Under the pieces are notes generated by a model. It had not been told where the DNA came from, ran no database searches, and was given only the letters and a program-made list of their open reading frames with translations. The translations under genes and the position numbers were made by a program. Positions 54,467-63,096 of a DNA stretch of 64,000 nt are shown here, one piece after another (position 1 is the first letter of the stretch; every line of letters starts with the position of its first letter). Where the stretch lies: positions 1 through 64,000 of the forward strand of contig CAZETS010000019.1 in the NCBI GenBank assembly GCA_964515335.1, given 5' to 3'. Origin of the DNA: TMED88 sp964515335 (GTDB lineage: Bacteria > Myxococcota_A > UBA9160 > UBA4427).

Positions 54467-54510
54467 GATCGGGCCGCGGGCACGTGCATCACGACCGAGG
54501 AGTGATCGGG

Positions 54511-55530
54511 ATGGGCTCTAAGGACGGAGCAGCGCAGGTGCTGTCGGCGCTGCACGAGGCCGGAGACCGCCCCTGCTCGGGCGCAGACCTGTCGAGCGCG
54601 CTCGGCGTGTCGCGCGCGCAGGTCTGGAAGCACGTCGGCGTGCTGCGCGAGCGCGGGTACGCGATCGAGGGCACGCCGGGCGGTGGCTACCGGCTCGCCG
54701 CCGTGCCCGATCGACTGTTCGCCGAGGAGCTGACGCGCGGCCTCGGCAGCACCTGGCTGGGCCGCGAGATCCACTACTTCGAAGAGATCGACTCGACCAA
54801 TCGCGTCGCCATCGAGCTGGCGCTGGGCGGGGCGGCCCATGGCGTCGCGGTGGTCGCCGAGTCGCAGACCGCGGGCCGCGGCCGCCTGGGCCGCAGCTTC
54901 TTCTCGCCGCCGGCCACCAATCTGTACACGTCGATCGTGCTGCGCCCTCGCCTCGACACCGCCGCCACCCCGACGCTGCTGCTCGCGGCCGGCCTGGCCG
55001 TCGCCGAGACCGTCGCGGCCACACTAGGAGGCTCCGGCGACGTCGAGATCAAGTGGCCGAACGACGTGCTGCTCGGCGGCCTGAAGACATCGGGCATCCT
55101 GATGGAGCTCGGCACCGAGGAGGCCCGCGTCGCCCACGCGGTGCTCGGCATCGGGGTGAACCTGAACGTCGACCCGACGACGTTTCCCGAAGAGTTTCGC
55201 GAGCGGGCCACCAGCCTGGCCGGCCACTCGGGCATGCCGATCGATCGCATCGCCTTCACGCAGCGCCTGTTCGAGACGCTGGAGACGGTGCTGGACGCCC
55301 ATGCGTCGGCCGGCCTGCCCGGCCTACGCTCCCGCTTCGACGCGTTCTTCCGGATGGTGGGCCGCTCGGTCAGCGTCCACCAGATCGGAGGCAGCGTACT
55401 GGAGGGGCGCGTGCTCGGGCTCGCCGAATCCGGCGCCCTCCGCATCCAACCGCCGGAGGGCGATCCCGTGACCGTGCTGGCCGGAGACGTGAGCCTCCGC
55501 GCCGACGCAGATGAGCCCACCCCCTCGTGA
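54511..55530 (+). CDS. birA: Biotin-[acetyl-CoA-carboxylase] ligase and biotin repressor
   Basis: 339 residues. A winged-helix domain (about 5-65, SGADLSSALGVSRAQVWKHVGVLRERG) makes it a class II BirA that can also bind DNA. The ligase domain has EIDSTNRVA, GRGRLGRSFFSPP, EIKWPNDVLLGG and GIGVNLNVDP, with a C-terminal SH3-like domain. The ATG at 54511 has GGAG eight bases upstream. Its last codons overlap the start of a GTGA sequence that resembles the coaX start, at the edge of the 47-bp repeat. Confidence 0.94.
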   Translation: MGSKDGAAQVLSALHEAGDRPCSGADLSSALGVSRAQVWKHVGVLRERGYAIEGTPGGGYRLAAVPDRLFAEELTRGLGSTWLGREIHYFEEIDSTNRVAIELALGGAAHGVAVVAESQTAGRGRLGRSFFSPPATNLYTSIVLRPRLDTAATPTLLLAAGLAVAETVAATLGGSGDVEIKWPNDVLLGGLKTSGILMELGTEEARVAHAVLGIGVNLNVDPTTFPEEFRERATSLAGHSGMPIDRIAFTQRLFETLETVLDAHASAGLPGLRSRFDAFFRMVGRSVSVHQIGGSVLEGRVLGLAESGALRIQPPEGDPVTVLAGDVSLRADADEPTPS

Positions 55531-55538
55531 GCGAACCT

Positions 55539-55719
55539 ACCCTCTACGCTCCTCCTCAGGAGAAACCNNNNNNNNNNNNNNNNNNNNNNNNNNNNNNNNN
55601 NNNNNNNNNNNNNNNNNNNNNNNNNNNNNNNNNNNNNNNNNNNNNNNNNNNNNNNNNNNNNNNNNNNACCCTCTACGCTCCTCCTCAGGAGAAACCGGCC
55701 TCGTGAGCGAACCTACCCT
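55539..55719. repeat. 47-bp tandem repeat interrupted by an assembly gap of 100 Ns
   Basis: Ns fill 55568-55667 exactly (100). The 29 bases before the gap (55539-55567) are identical to the 29 bases after it (55668-55696). After the gap the ACCCT start of this block recurs at 55715, so the period is 47 bp. The unit includes a Shine-Dalgarno-like AGGAG and a GTG-AGC-GAA-CCT start like that of coaX. This is a scaffold joint across a short tandem repeat, so the real copy number is unknown. Confidence 0.85.
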
Positions 55720-56491
55720 ACTCGTCGTCGACATCGGCAACTCGAACGTGTCGCTCGGCATCTTCGACTACGACGACGGCGCTGGCCGGCTGACCAACCA
55801 CTGGCGCGTCTCGACCCATCGCGAGCAGACCTCGGACGAACTCGGCATCTCGCTGAACGCGCTCTTCGACCAGGAGGGTCGCAAGACCGACGAGATCACG
55901 GACGTGATCGTGTCGAGCGTCGTCCCCCCGACCCTGCCGATCTGGGAGCGCGTCAGCGCCAAGCTCTTCGGCAAGAGCCCGCACATCGTCGGCCCCGGCG
56001 TGCGGACCGGCATGCCGGTCCGCTACGACAACCCTCACGAGGTGGGCGCGGATCGCATCGTCAACGCCGTGGCCGCCTTCGAGATGTACGGCGGCCCGAT
56101 CATCGCCGTGGACTTCGGCACCGCCACCACCTTCGATTGCATATCGAAACAGGGCGAGTACATGGGCGGCGTGATCTGCCCGGGCGTGCACATCTCGATG
56201 GAGGCGCTGTTCGAGCGCGCCTCGAAGCTGCATCGCGTCGAAATCGCCCGCCCCAGGTCGGTGATCGGCAAGACGACCACGGGCGCGCTGCAGTCGGGGC
56301 TCCTGTACGGCTACGCGGGGCTCGTCGATGCGATGGTCGACCGCATCCGCCCCGAGCTCGGCAAGGAGGCGCGGGTGATCGCAACCGGCGGGCTCGCCCG
56401 GCGGATCGCCGAGGAGAGCCGGGTGATCGAGGAGGTCGTCCCCTTCCTGACGCTCGAGGGGCTGCGGATCCTCTTCGAGAAGAACCGCTAG
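55703..56491 (+). CDS. coaX: Type III pantothenate kinase
   Basis: First step of CoA synthesis from pantothenate. It has 262 residues from GTG 55703, with AGGAG 13 bases upstream. Motifs: VVDIGNSNVSLGIFD, NPHEVGADRIVNAVAAFE, AVDFGTATTFDCIS and TGALQSGLLYGYAGLVD. A GTG start of the same sequence also occurs at 55527 beside the birA stop, before the repeat. Confidence 0.93.
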   Translation: MSEPTLLVVDIGNSNVSLGIFDYDDGAGRLTNHWRVSTHREQTSDELGISLNALFDQEGRKTDEITDVIVSSVVPPTLPIWERVSAKLFGKSPHIVGPGVRTGMPVRYDNPHEVGADRIVNAVAAFEMYGGPIIAVDFGTATTFDCISKQGEYMGGVICPGVHISMEALFERASKLHRVEIARPRSVIGKTTTGALQSGLLYGYAGLVDAMVDRIRPELGKEARVIATGGLARRIAEESRVIEEVVPFLTLEGLRILFEKNR

Positions 56492-56682
56492 ACGCACGTG
56501 TGCGGGGTGGCCCCGCATGTGCCCGGAATCGCAGCGAAAGACCACCGCGCGCCGAGTAAAGTTCGGCCCACGGCCCGCCGATCCGCAGAGTCGAGCCGCC
56601 GCCCGCGCGGCCACCGCCGCGAACGTCGCGCGCCCGGGCCCGGGGGCGCCGCGCCGACCGCGGCGGAGACCGGAGAGTCGCC

Positions 56683-57756
56683 TTGGAAAAAGCTGCCGCC
56701 CGATCGCGCATCCGCCTCACCCTGTCGCCGCAGGCGGAGAAGTACGCCCGGCGCGACGCGCCCGTCGGCGTCCGCAGGATGGCGGCGCGCGGCGCCCTGC
56801 CCCTCGAGCCGATCGAGCTCGCCACGGTGCTCTTCGCCCTCGCCCACGACCCCGACGCCGAGGTCAAGGACACGGCGCGCCGGAGCCTCGACGCACTGCC
56901 CGAGCACGTGCTCTCGGTCGTGGTGTCGGGCCCCGCGCACCCCGCCATCCTCTCGCACCTCGCCCACACCCACTGCGAGAGCGAGCCGATCTGTCAGGCC
57001 CTCGCCCTGAACGCCGAAACCGACGACGCCACCGTCGCCTACCTGGCCACGCTGCCGATTCGCACGGTCGTCGACATCGTCAGCAACAACCAGGAGCGGA
57101 TGCTCCGCTACGACGGCATCGTCGAGGCCCTCGGCCAGAATCCGCTGACCGGCCGGGCCACCATCGATCGCATCCTCAAGTTCCTCGGCGTCTCGCCGCG
57201 CGAGGAGGCCGACGACGAATTCGACGACACCGACCTCTCCGAGGAGACCGCCGAAAAGGCGGTCCTCGCGATGCTCGGCACCAACTCCGGGGAGGTTGCC
57301 AAGCTGCTGGCTTCGGAGGACGATCTGGACGACGAGGACGTCCAGGGCAACCTCTTCGCCGCGATCCAGAACATGACGGTGATGCAGAAGATCAAGCTGG
57401 CCCGCGTCGGGGGCAAGGAGGCCCGCTCTCTGCTCATCAAGGATCGCAACAAGGTGGTGGCGACCTCCGTGCTCGCAAGCCCGAAGATCACCGACACCGA
57501 GATCGTCTCGATCTCACAGTCGCGCGCGGTGAGCGACGAGATCCTGAGGCTGATCGGCGCCAACAAGGAGTGGACGCGGAACTACAGCATCAAGCTCGCG
57601 CTCACCCAGAACCCGAAGACGCCTCAACCCCAGGCCATCAAGTTCCTGAACTACCTTCAGGACCGCGACCTGAAGGCGCTGATGAAGAGCAAGGACGTCC
57701 CGTCCGTGATCTCCACCCACGCTCGCCGCATCCTCACGAAGAAAGGCAAGCTCTGA
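56683..57756 (+). CDS. Helical-repeat (HEAT-like) protein co-transcribed with an MglA-like GTPase
   Basis: 357 residues from TTG 56683 with CGGAGAG just upstream. It is made of short helical repeats: ALAHDPDAEVKDTARRSL and repeated NPKTPQPQAIKFL / SPKITDTEIVSIS-type motifs. An acidic stretch (about 175-195, EEADDEFDDTDLSEE) splits it. No catalytic residues were found. The stop overlaps the GTPase start by one base (TGATG), so the two proteins are coupled and may interact. Confidence 0.65.
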   Translation: MEKAAARSRIRLTLSPQAEKYARRDAPVGVRRMAARGALPLEPIELATVLFALAHDPDAEVKDTARRSLDALPEHVLSVVVSGPAHPAILSHLAHTHCESEPICQALALNAETDDATVAYLATLPIRTVVDIVSNNQERMLRYDGIVEALGQNPLTGRATIDRILKFLGVSPREEADDEFDDTDLSEETAEKAVLAMLGTNSGEVAKLLASEDDLDDEDVQGNLFAAIQNMTVMQKIKLARVGGKEARSLLIKDRNKVVATSVLASPKITDTEIVSISQSRAVSDEILRLIGANKEWTRNYSIKLALTQNPKTPQPQAIKFLNYLQDRDLKALMKSKDVPSVISTHARRILTKKGKL

Positions 57757-58721
57757 TGTCCACGGCCACGACTGCAAGCCCGGTCAAAGCGCGCATCATC
57801 TTCTGGGGCGCCGAGGGAGCCGGCAAGACGACCAGCGTGCACGCCATCCACGGCAAGCTCAAGCCCGACCACCGGGGCGACCTGAGCAGCGTGCCGACAC
57901 GCCTCGACCCGACCGTCACCTACGAGTCGTTCCCGATCCAGCTCGGCAGCATCGGCGGCTCGCCCACGCACCTCCACGTGATCGCCGTGCCGGGCGCGCC
58001 GGCGCTCGCGCAGACCCGCAAGCAGCTGCTCGACGAGGTCGACGGACTGGTGCTCGTGCTCGACTCGCAAACCGACCGCCTCGAGGACAACCTCGCCTCG
58101 GTGGCCGAGCTGCGCGAGAGCCTCGCCGCCTACGGACGCAGCCTCGAAGAGATCCCCGTCGTGGTGCTGTACAACAAGCGCGACCTCGGCGACCCGTTCA
58201 CCATCGAGGAGCTGCACCGCAAGATCGACCTGGCCGACGCTGCGGTCTTCGAGACCGTCGCCACCGAAACCACCGGCGTCCTGCAGGCCCTCACCACGAT
58301 CTCGAAGCGCGTCGTGCGCCTGCTCCGCGAGCGAGCCGAAGGCGCCGCGCCGGCGACCCTGCGCGAGACGCCGTCCGCCGCGAGCGAGCCGGTCAGCGAG
58401 CCGATCTCGGCGCGTGAAGCCATGGAGGCGGCGATCCTCGCCGAGGAGGCGGCGCCCGCCGGCGCCCCCTCGACCACCGCCGCCGTCCACTCCACGCAGC
58501 TCGCCCTCGACGACAGCTGGCCGGCCGTCGCCGACGACCTGAAGACCCAGGCGGGCGCGCGGATCGGCGCCGACCTCGAGGTCGTCTCCGTCGGCACGGC
58601 GTCACGCGAGGGACAGCGAGGCGTGCGCGTGCCGCTCGTGCTCGGCAACGAGGCCGGCGAGACGGTCACGGTCGAGCTCAGCCTCTCCCTCGAGCCGCTC
58701 CTCGACGACGGATCCGCTTGA
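57756..58721 (+). CDS. MglA-like small GTPase with C-terminal extension, catalytic residues apparently missing
   Basis: 321 residues. GTPase domain (1-190): P-loop GAEGAGKTT (18-26), VPGAPALAQTRK where MglA has VPGQ (79-82 here P79-G80-A81), the DSQTDRLEDNL segment and NKRDL (140-144). In Myxococcus and Thermus MglA, Arg53 and Gln82 are needed for GTP hydrolysis. By alignment, Arg53 falls on Pro52 and Gln82 on Ala81. A further 130 residues form an Ala/Glu/Ser-rich linker and a beta-rich end. It may act as a GTP-locked or slow GTPase. Confidence 0.78.
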   Translation: MSTATTASPVKARIIFWGAEGAGKTTSVHAIHGKLKPDHRGDLSSVPTRLDPTVTYESFPIQLGSIGGSPTHLHVIAVPGAPALAQTRKQLLDEVDGLVLVLDSQTDRLEDNLASVAELRESLAAYGRSLEEIPVVVLYNKRDLGDPFTIEELHRKIDLADAAVFETVATETTGVLQALTTISKRVVRLLRERAEGAAPATLRETPSAASEPVSEPISAREAMEAAILAEEAAPAGAPSTTAAVHSTQLALDDSWPAVADDLKTQAGARIGADLEVVSVGTASREGQRGVRVPLVLGNEAGETVTVELSLSLEPLLDDGSA

Positions 58722-58756
58722 GCCGACGCCGCATCGGGATGGTCCGGGAGCCGGGC

Positions 58757-59872
58757 CTACTCCCCGACCAGCGACGCGACGGGCTTGGACCGCAGACCGA
58801 GCGACTCGGCGACGCCCTCGCAGACGATCTCTCCGCGCCACACGTTCGCGCCGCGTGCCAGGGCCGGGTCCGCGCGCAATGCCCCGTCGACGCCGAGCTC
58901 GGCCATCTGCAGCACGTACGGCAACGTGCAGTTCGTGAGCGCGAACGTCGAGGTGCGCGGCACGGCGCCCGGCATGTTGGCCACGCCGTAGTGGACGACG
59001 TCGTGGACCAGGTAGGTGGGATCGGAATGCGTGGTGGGGTGGATGGTCTCGATGCAACCGCCCTGATCGACCGCCACGTCGACGATCACCGAGCCCGCTT
59101 CCATGCGCTCGACGATCGCCTCGCTCACGAGACACGGAGCCCGGCGCCCGTGCAGGTAGACGGCGCCGACCACGAGGTCGCTCGTCACCACCGAGCGCTC
59201 GATGTTGGCGGGGTTGGAGTAGAGGGTATTGAGCTCGCCGCCAAAGATGTCGTACACGTAGGTGAGCCGCTTGAGATCGAGGTCGAGCACGTCGACCTCG
59301 GCGCCGAGGGCGTGCGCGACCCGCACGGCGTTGATCCCCACGATGCCGGCGCCGAGCACGGTGACGCGCCCGCGAATCACACCGGGCACGCCCCCGAGCA
59401 GCAGCCCCTTGCCGCCGCGATCCTTCTGCAGCAGCGTCGCGCCGATCTGGGAGGCGAGCCGCCCCGCCACCTCGCTCATCGGGGCCAGGATCGGAAACGC
59501 CCCGTCCTGCCCCTGCACGGTCTCGTAGGCGACCGCGCGGACGCCGGCCTCCTGGAGCCGATTGGTCAGCTCCGGCGCCGCCGCCAGGTGCAGATACGTG
59601 AACAGCGACTGTTCGGGGCCCAGGTAGCCGCACTCCGTCGGGTTCGGCTCCTTCACCTTCACGACGAGATCGGGCGCGCTCCAGGCCTCTTCGGTGGGCA
59701 CGATGCGCGCCCCCTTCGCCTCGTACTCCGCGTCGGAGAAGCCGCTGCCGGCCCCGGCCCCCTTTTCGACCAGCACTTCGTGCCCCGCCCCGACGAGTGC
59801 GCCGGCGCCGTCGGGCACGAGCCCCACCCGGTACTCGCGATCCTTCGTCTCGCGCGGAACACCGATACGCAT
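58757..59872 (-). CDS. ald: Alanine dehydrogenase
   Basis: Interconverts L-alanine and pyruvate with NAD. The 371-residue product starts MRIGVPRETKDREYRVGLVP and has VVKVKEPNPTECGYL, LHLAAAPELT, the Rossmann VTVLGAGIVGINAVRVAHALGA and DVAVDQGGCIET. All these are typical of the AlaDH/PNT family, and length is normal. The ATG at 59872 gives the canonical start. Confidence 0.96.
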   Translation of the reverse strand: MRIGVPRETKDREYRVGLVPDGAGALVGAGHEVLVEKGAGAGSGFSDAEYEAKGARIVPTEEAWSAPDLVVKVKEPNPTECGYLGPEQSLFTYLHLAAAPELTNRLQEAGVRAVAYETVQGQDGAFPILAPMSEVAGRLASQIGATLLQKDRGGKGLLLGGVPGVIRGRVTVLGAGIVGINAVRVAHALGAEVDVLDLDLKRLTYVYDIFGGELNTLYSNPANIERSVVTSDLVVGAVYLHGRRAPCLVSEAIVERMEAGSVIVDVAVDQGGCIETIHPTTHSDPTYLVHDVVHYGVANMPGAVPRTSTFALTNCTLPYVLQMAELGVDGALRADPALARGANVWRGEIVCEGVAESLGLRSKPVASLVGE

Positions 59873-59886
59873 GCCCCTGCCCTCCC

Positions 59887-61152
59887 TCAGCCCTGATAGG
59901 CCTGAATCAGAATGTCTGCGGTCTCGGGACGCATGATGCGCTCGTCCGGCCGCTCGCCTGCCTTGAGTTGCTCGCGCACCTTGGTGCCGCTGATCGAGAA
60001 CGGCTTCTCGTCGGAATGCCTCTCGGTCAGGTCGACGCGGCCGAGGCTCTCGTAGTAGGCCGCGAAGCCGATCTTGCAGGGCTGGATGCGAAGATCGCCG
60101 GCGAGCTTGTCGAAGATCTCGTGGGCGTCGAAGTCGCCCCAGATCGGGGATCCGTCCTCGTAGGGCGCGTCGGCGTGCTTGCGACCGATCACGATGTCGC
60201 TGAAGCCGTAGTTCTGGCGGTAGATGCCGTGCATCACCGCCTCCTTGGGCCCGCCATAGAACATCTTGATGTCGAGGCCGATCAGCTCGAAGACCTCCGA
60301 GATGTCGTAGCCGGCCCGCTCCCAGATCCCCGCGTCCTTGTCCCCCTGCCCCAGCAGCCTGTCGTCGTGCAGGACGCGATAGCAGCGCATGCGCATGGCG
60401 GCCGGAACGTCATCGCCCTTCAGCTCGCCGACGAGCGGATTCAGCACGGCGCCGGTGAAGTGCCCCTGCGCGGTGAGCAGCTCGACGCCCGACACCAGCG
60501 CGTACTCGTGGGCGCGGTGCAGCGGGTTGCGGGTCTGGAACGCGAGCGCCCGCTCCCACTTGCGGTCGCGGATCAGCGCACGCACCAGGCGCGGCGACAG
60601 CATGTACTCACCGTACTCGGAATTGACCGGCTGGGGCAGCGCGCGGATGCGGCCGCCGAAGAGCTTCGTGCGCGGGTCGTTCTCGACCATGCGGCCACCC
60701 GGGTGGTCGAGGCGGTCCGTTCCGTAGACGCTCTGCACGTAGTGGGCCTTGTCCCAGTCGAAGACCTCGATGTCCTCGACGATCGCGACCACCTCGCCGG
60801 ATTCGTTTCGCACCGCCACCGCATCGCCCGCGGAGAGACCGGCGGCCTCCTCGTCCGTCAGGGGGAGCGACAGCGGGATCGTCCACGCGTAGCGGCGGCC
60901 GCCGCGCACGATCGACGCCTCCTCGAGCACCTGGCGCCACTCTTCGGCCTTCATCGGACCTTCGAGGGGCGACAGCGCGCCGTCGGACAGGCGGTAGACG
61001 GTGGACAGGTCGGCGGCGGTCACCACCACCGAAGCCAGGCCTTCAGCCTCGGCCAGGAAGGCGCTGCGCTCCTTGAGGGCAACCACGCGGTCGACGGGCT
61101 CGTCGAGACCGCCGTGGACCGGCACGAGATCGCGGGGGGCTTGCATGGACAT
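59887..61152 (-). CDS. sat: Sulfate adenylyltransferase (ATP sulfurylase)
   Basis: Makes adenosine 5'-phosphosulfate from ATP and sulfate, or runs backward in sulfur oxidation. It has 421 residues, the single-chain Sat form. Catalytic motif QTRNPLHRAH (206-215), then GRKHADAPYEDGSPIWGDFDAHEIFD and the ISGTKVREQL end. The window has no aprA/B or dsr genes, so direction cannot be inferred. An Rrf2 regulator and a JAMM peptidase nearby suggest assimilation. Confidence 0.96.
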   Translation of the reverse strand: MSMQAPRDLVPVHGGLDEPVDRVVALKERSAFLAEAEGLASVVVTAADLSTVYRLSDGALSPLEGPMKAEEWRQVLEEASIVRGGRRYAWTIPLSLPLTDEEAAGLSAGDAVAVRNESGEVVAIVEDIEVFDWDKAHYVQSVYGTDRLDHPGGRMVENDPRTKLFGGRIRALPQPVNSEYGEYMLSPRLVRALIRDRKWERALAFQTRNPLHRAHEYALVSGVELLTAQGHFTGAVLNPLVGELKGDDVPAAMRMRCYRVLHDDRLLGQGDKDAGIWERAGYDISEVFELIGLDIKMFYGGPKEAVMHGIYRQNYGFSDIVIGRKHADAPYEDGSPIWGDFDAHEIFDKLAGDLRIQPCKIGFAAYYESLGRVDLTERHSDEKPFSISGTKVREQLKAGERPDERIMRPETADILIQAYQG

Positions 61153-61239
61153 CCGTTTGATCCTCTTTTTCTGAGTGGTTGTTTCGGTGGGGGGGCCGCC
61201 TCGATCCCATCTGCAGTGGCCCCGATCGATCCGATCGCG

Positions 61240-62298
61240 CTACCAGACGGGAAACGCGGCCGATCCTTCCTCGAGCAGGATCCGGTCACCCGACCCGTCG
61301 ATGCGACGGATGTACAGCTGATCGATGCCCGCTTCGTTCGAGATGTAGACGACGTGCCGCCCGTCCGGAGACACGGCCGGCCAGCGCTCGTCGCGCACGC
61401 TTCGGCCGACGGCGGCGCGCCCCGAGCCGTCGGCCCGCATGCGGCGCAGCTGCCAGCCGTCCGAGGTCTGCGACGCGTACACGATGGACCGGCCGTCCGG
61501 CGTGAAGACCGGCTCGCGACCGCGGGCCAGCAGGTCCACCTCGGCCCCGAGCTGGGGCGCCTGGGCGACGATCGACGAGGCATCGCGGCGCCTGTTCGAG
61601 TTGTCGGCCTGCACGTAGATGATCTGCTCGCCGTCGGGCGACCAGTGCGGCGTCGACGGATAGATGCCGTCGACCAGCTTCTCGGCCACGCCGCCTCGCG
61701 GCGGGCGGACGTCGAGACCGGCTCGCTGCCGATCGCGGGACAGCTTCAACCAGGTCACGAGCAACCGCCCGTCGGGCCCGTAGTCGCCCTCGAGGTGGTA
61801 GCTCGGCCCGTGGGTCAGCTTGAGGACCCGCTCGGATTCGGCGTCGTACTCGTAGAGCTGCGAGCGCCCGCCATCGCGATGACTGCTGTTGAACAGCAGG
61901 CGCTTGCGATCGCGCGACCAGGCCAGCGGCCGCGCGTTGGGCGGCGCGGCAGGAAAAGGCTCGATCTCGAGGGTCCGTGGATTGAGGAGCACGATGCGGC
62001 CCGGGAACTCCCGCAGCCGCACGGCGGCCGACGAGCCGGCGGCGAGCCCGAGTTCACCGGCAAGCGACTCCAGCCGCGCGACGCCGATCCGCGAAGGACC
62101 GCGAAAGCCCCCGCCCGTCTCCATCTGCTCGATCGCATCCTGCCGCTTGCGGGCGCTCGACGCGTCCCAGTACACGATCGCGATCGGCGTATCGGAGATC
62201 TCGTCGAGCGGCAGACCCGGCCCCGCGCAACCGACCACCAACGACCCCGTCGCCAGCAGGGCAGCGACCCACGTCACCCGCCACGACCGCGCCTTCAT
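61240..62298 (-). CDS. TolB-like beta-propeller lipoprotein
   Basis: 352 residues from ATG 62298. The lipoprotein signal ends VVGC (Cys24). At least four PD40-type beta-propeller blades follow (LAWSRDRKRLLFNSSHRDGG, PHWSPDGEQIIYVQADNS, PVFTPDGRSIVYASQTSDG, PAVSPDGRHVVYISNEAG). This is the fold of the TolB/periplasmic propeller group, but it lacks TolB's N-terminal domain. The start overlaps the JAMM gene's stop (ATGA), so they are coupled. Confidence 0.8.
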   Translation of the reverse strand: MKARSWRVTWVAALLATGSLVVGCAGPGLPLDEISDTPIAIVYWDASSARKRQDAIEQMETGGGFRGPSRIGVARLESLAGELGLAAGSSAAVRLREFPGRIVLLNPRTLEIEPFPAAPPNARPLAWSRDRKRLLFNSSHRDGGRSQLYEYDAESERVLKLTHGPSYHLEGDYGPDGRLLVTWLKLSRDRQRAGLDVRPPRGGVAEKLVDGIYPSTPHWSPDGEQIIYVQADNSNRRRDASSIVAQAPQLGAEVDLLARGREPVFTPDGRSIVYASQTSDGWQLRRMRADGSGRAAVGRSVRDERWPAVSPDGRHVVYISNEAGIDQLYIRRIDGSGDRILLEEGSAAFPVW

Positions 62299-62807
62299 GC
62301 GTCGACCACCACGAGCAGGCGCCCTCCGGCGGCCGGGAACCCGCCCGTCAGCCGGTCGATCTCGAAGATCGCCGCCTCCTCGACGCGGCCCGCGAGCACC
62401 GAGATCACGATCTGCGCTGCGCCGGGAAACGGAAACAGCGGGTGCTCCGCATAGGCGAGGTCTTCCTCGGACAGATAGGCGCCCGCATCGACGTGCGAGT
62501 GGTAGACGGCGGTGATGGCATCGCCGCGCGCCTCGGCCTCCTTCTGCGCCTGCAGGTACTCGACCTCCGCCATGTAGTAGGCGTGGCGGGCGTCGCGCGG
62601 AAATGCCAGGGGTTCGGCGAGATGCATCTTGTTGACGACGTTGGTGATGCGCGCGGCGCGCCCGAACCGTTGGGCGGCGTTTCCACTCACCAGTCCGCAG
62701 CACTCCTCGGGCGCCGTATCCAGCGCGTGTTGGCAGAGCTCGCTCAGCACCGATGCCGGGAACGGCACCGGGTCGAGGTCGCGATTCAGCTCGAGACGGT
62801 CTCGCAC
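62295..62807 (-). CDS. JAMM/MPN metallopeptidase, Mec-like
   Basis: 170 residues with a complete JAMM zinc motif: catalytic Glu in PEECCGL (34-35), then HSH (103-105) and S113/D116 in YHSHVDAGAYLSEEDLAYA. Bacterial members include Mec of Mycobacterium, which removes cysteine from the CysO carrier in sulfur assimilation, and RadC-like DNA enzymes. The proximity of sat and an Rrf2 regulator fits the sulfur role, but no CysO-like carrier or cysM gene is in the window. GTG 62807 is the likely start. Between it and the Rrf2 gene, 62808-63088 holds nothing recognised. Confidence 0.82.
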   Translation of the reverse strand: MRDRLELNRDLDPVPFPASVLSELCQHALDTAPEECCGLVSGNAAQRFGRAARITNVVNKMHLAEPLAFPRDARHAYYMAEVEYLQAQKEAEARGDAITAVYHSHVDAGAYLSEEDLAYAEHPLFPFPGAAQIVISVLAGRVEEAAIFEIDRLTGGFPAAGGRLLVVVDA

Positions 62808-63054
62808 CGTTCCCTGCCACCCGGTCAGGTTCGATCGACGAGCGCGTCGCCGACGGGTCAGGCGCGCGCCCCACCGACCGGACCGGCTCGACCGCGTTGG
62901 GCGAGGGTCCGGCAGCCATCGGAAGCGTCGAGCACCGCCAGCCGGACGGAACAGACGCCGGGATCCGTGATCGGGCCACCGGCCCTGGGGGATCCGCGCG
63001 GCCGCATTCTACGCGAGACCCGCCAGCCTTGCGAGCCTCCAGGGGCGCGGATCT

Positions 63055-63096
63055 GACCGCCCGGGGCTCAGATTTGACCGCCCGGGGCTCAGATTT
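63055..63096. repeat. Two exact 21-bp direct repeats across the Rrf2 stop codon
   Basis: GACCGCCCGGGGCTCAGATTT occurs at 63055-63075 and again at 63076-63096. Each copy carries a TGA on the minus strand; the first to be read ends the Rrf2 gene. Each also has a CCCGGG palindrome. The repeat length is a multiple of three, as in an in-frame duplication of the gene end. Confidence 0.85.

Noticed and set aside
62808..63088. Small gene between the JAMM and Rrf2 genes
   Set aside because: Open frames there are Arg/Pro/Gly-rich, lack ribosome-binding sites and overlap in several frames; nothing was supported.
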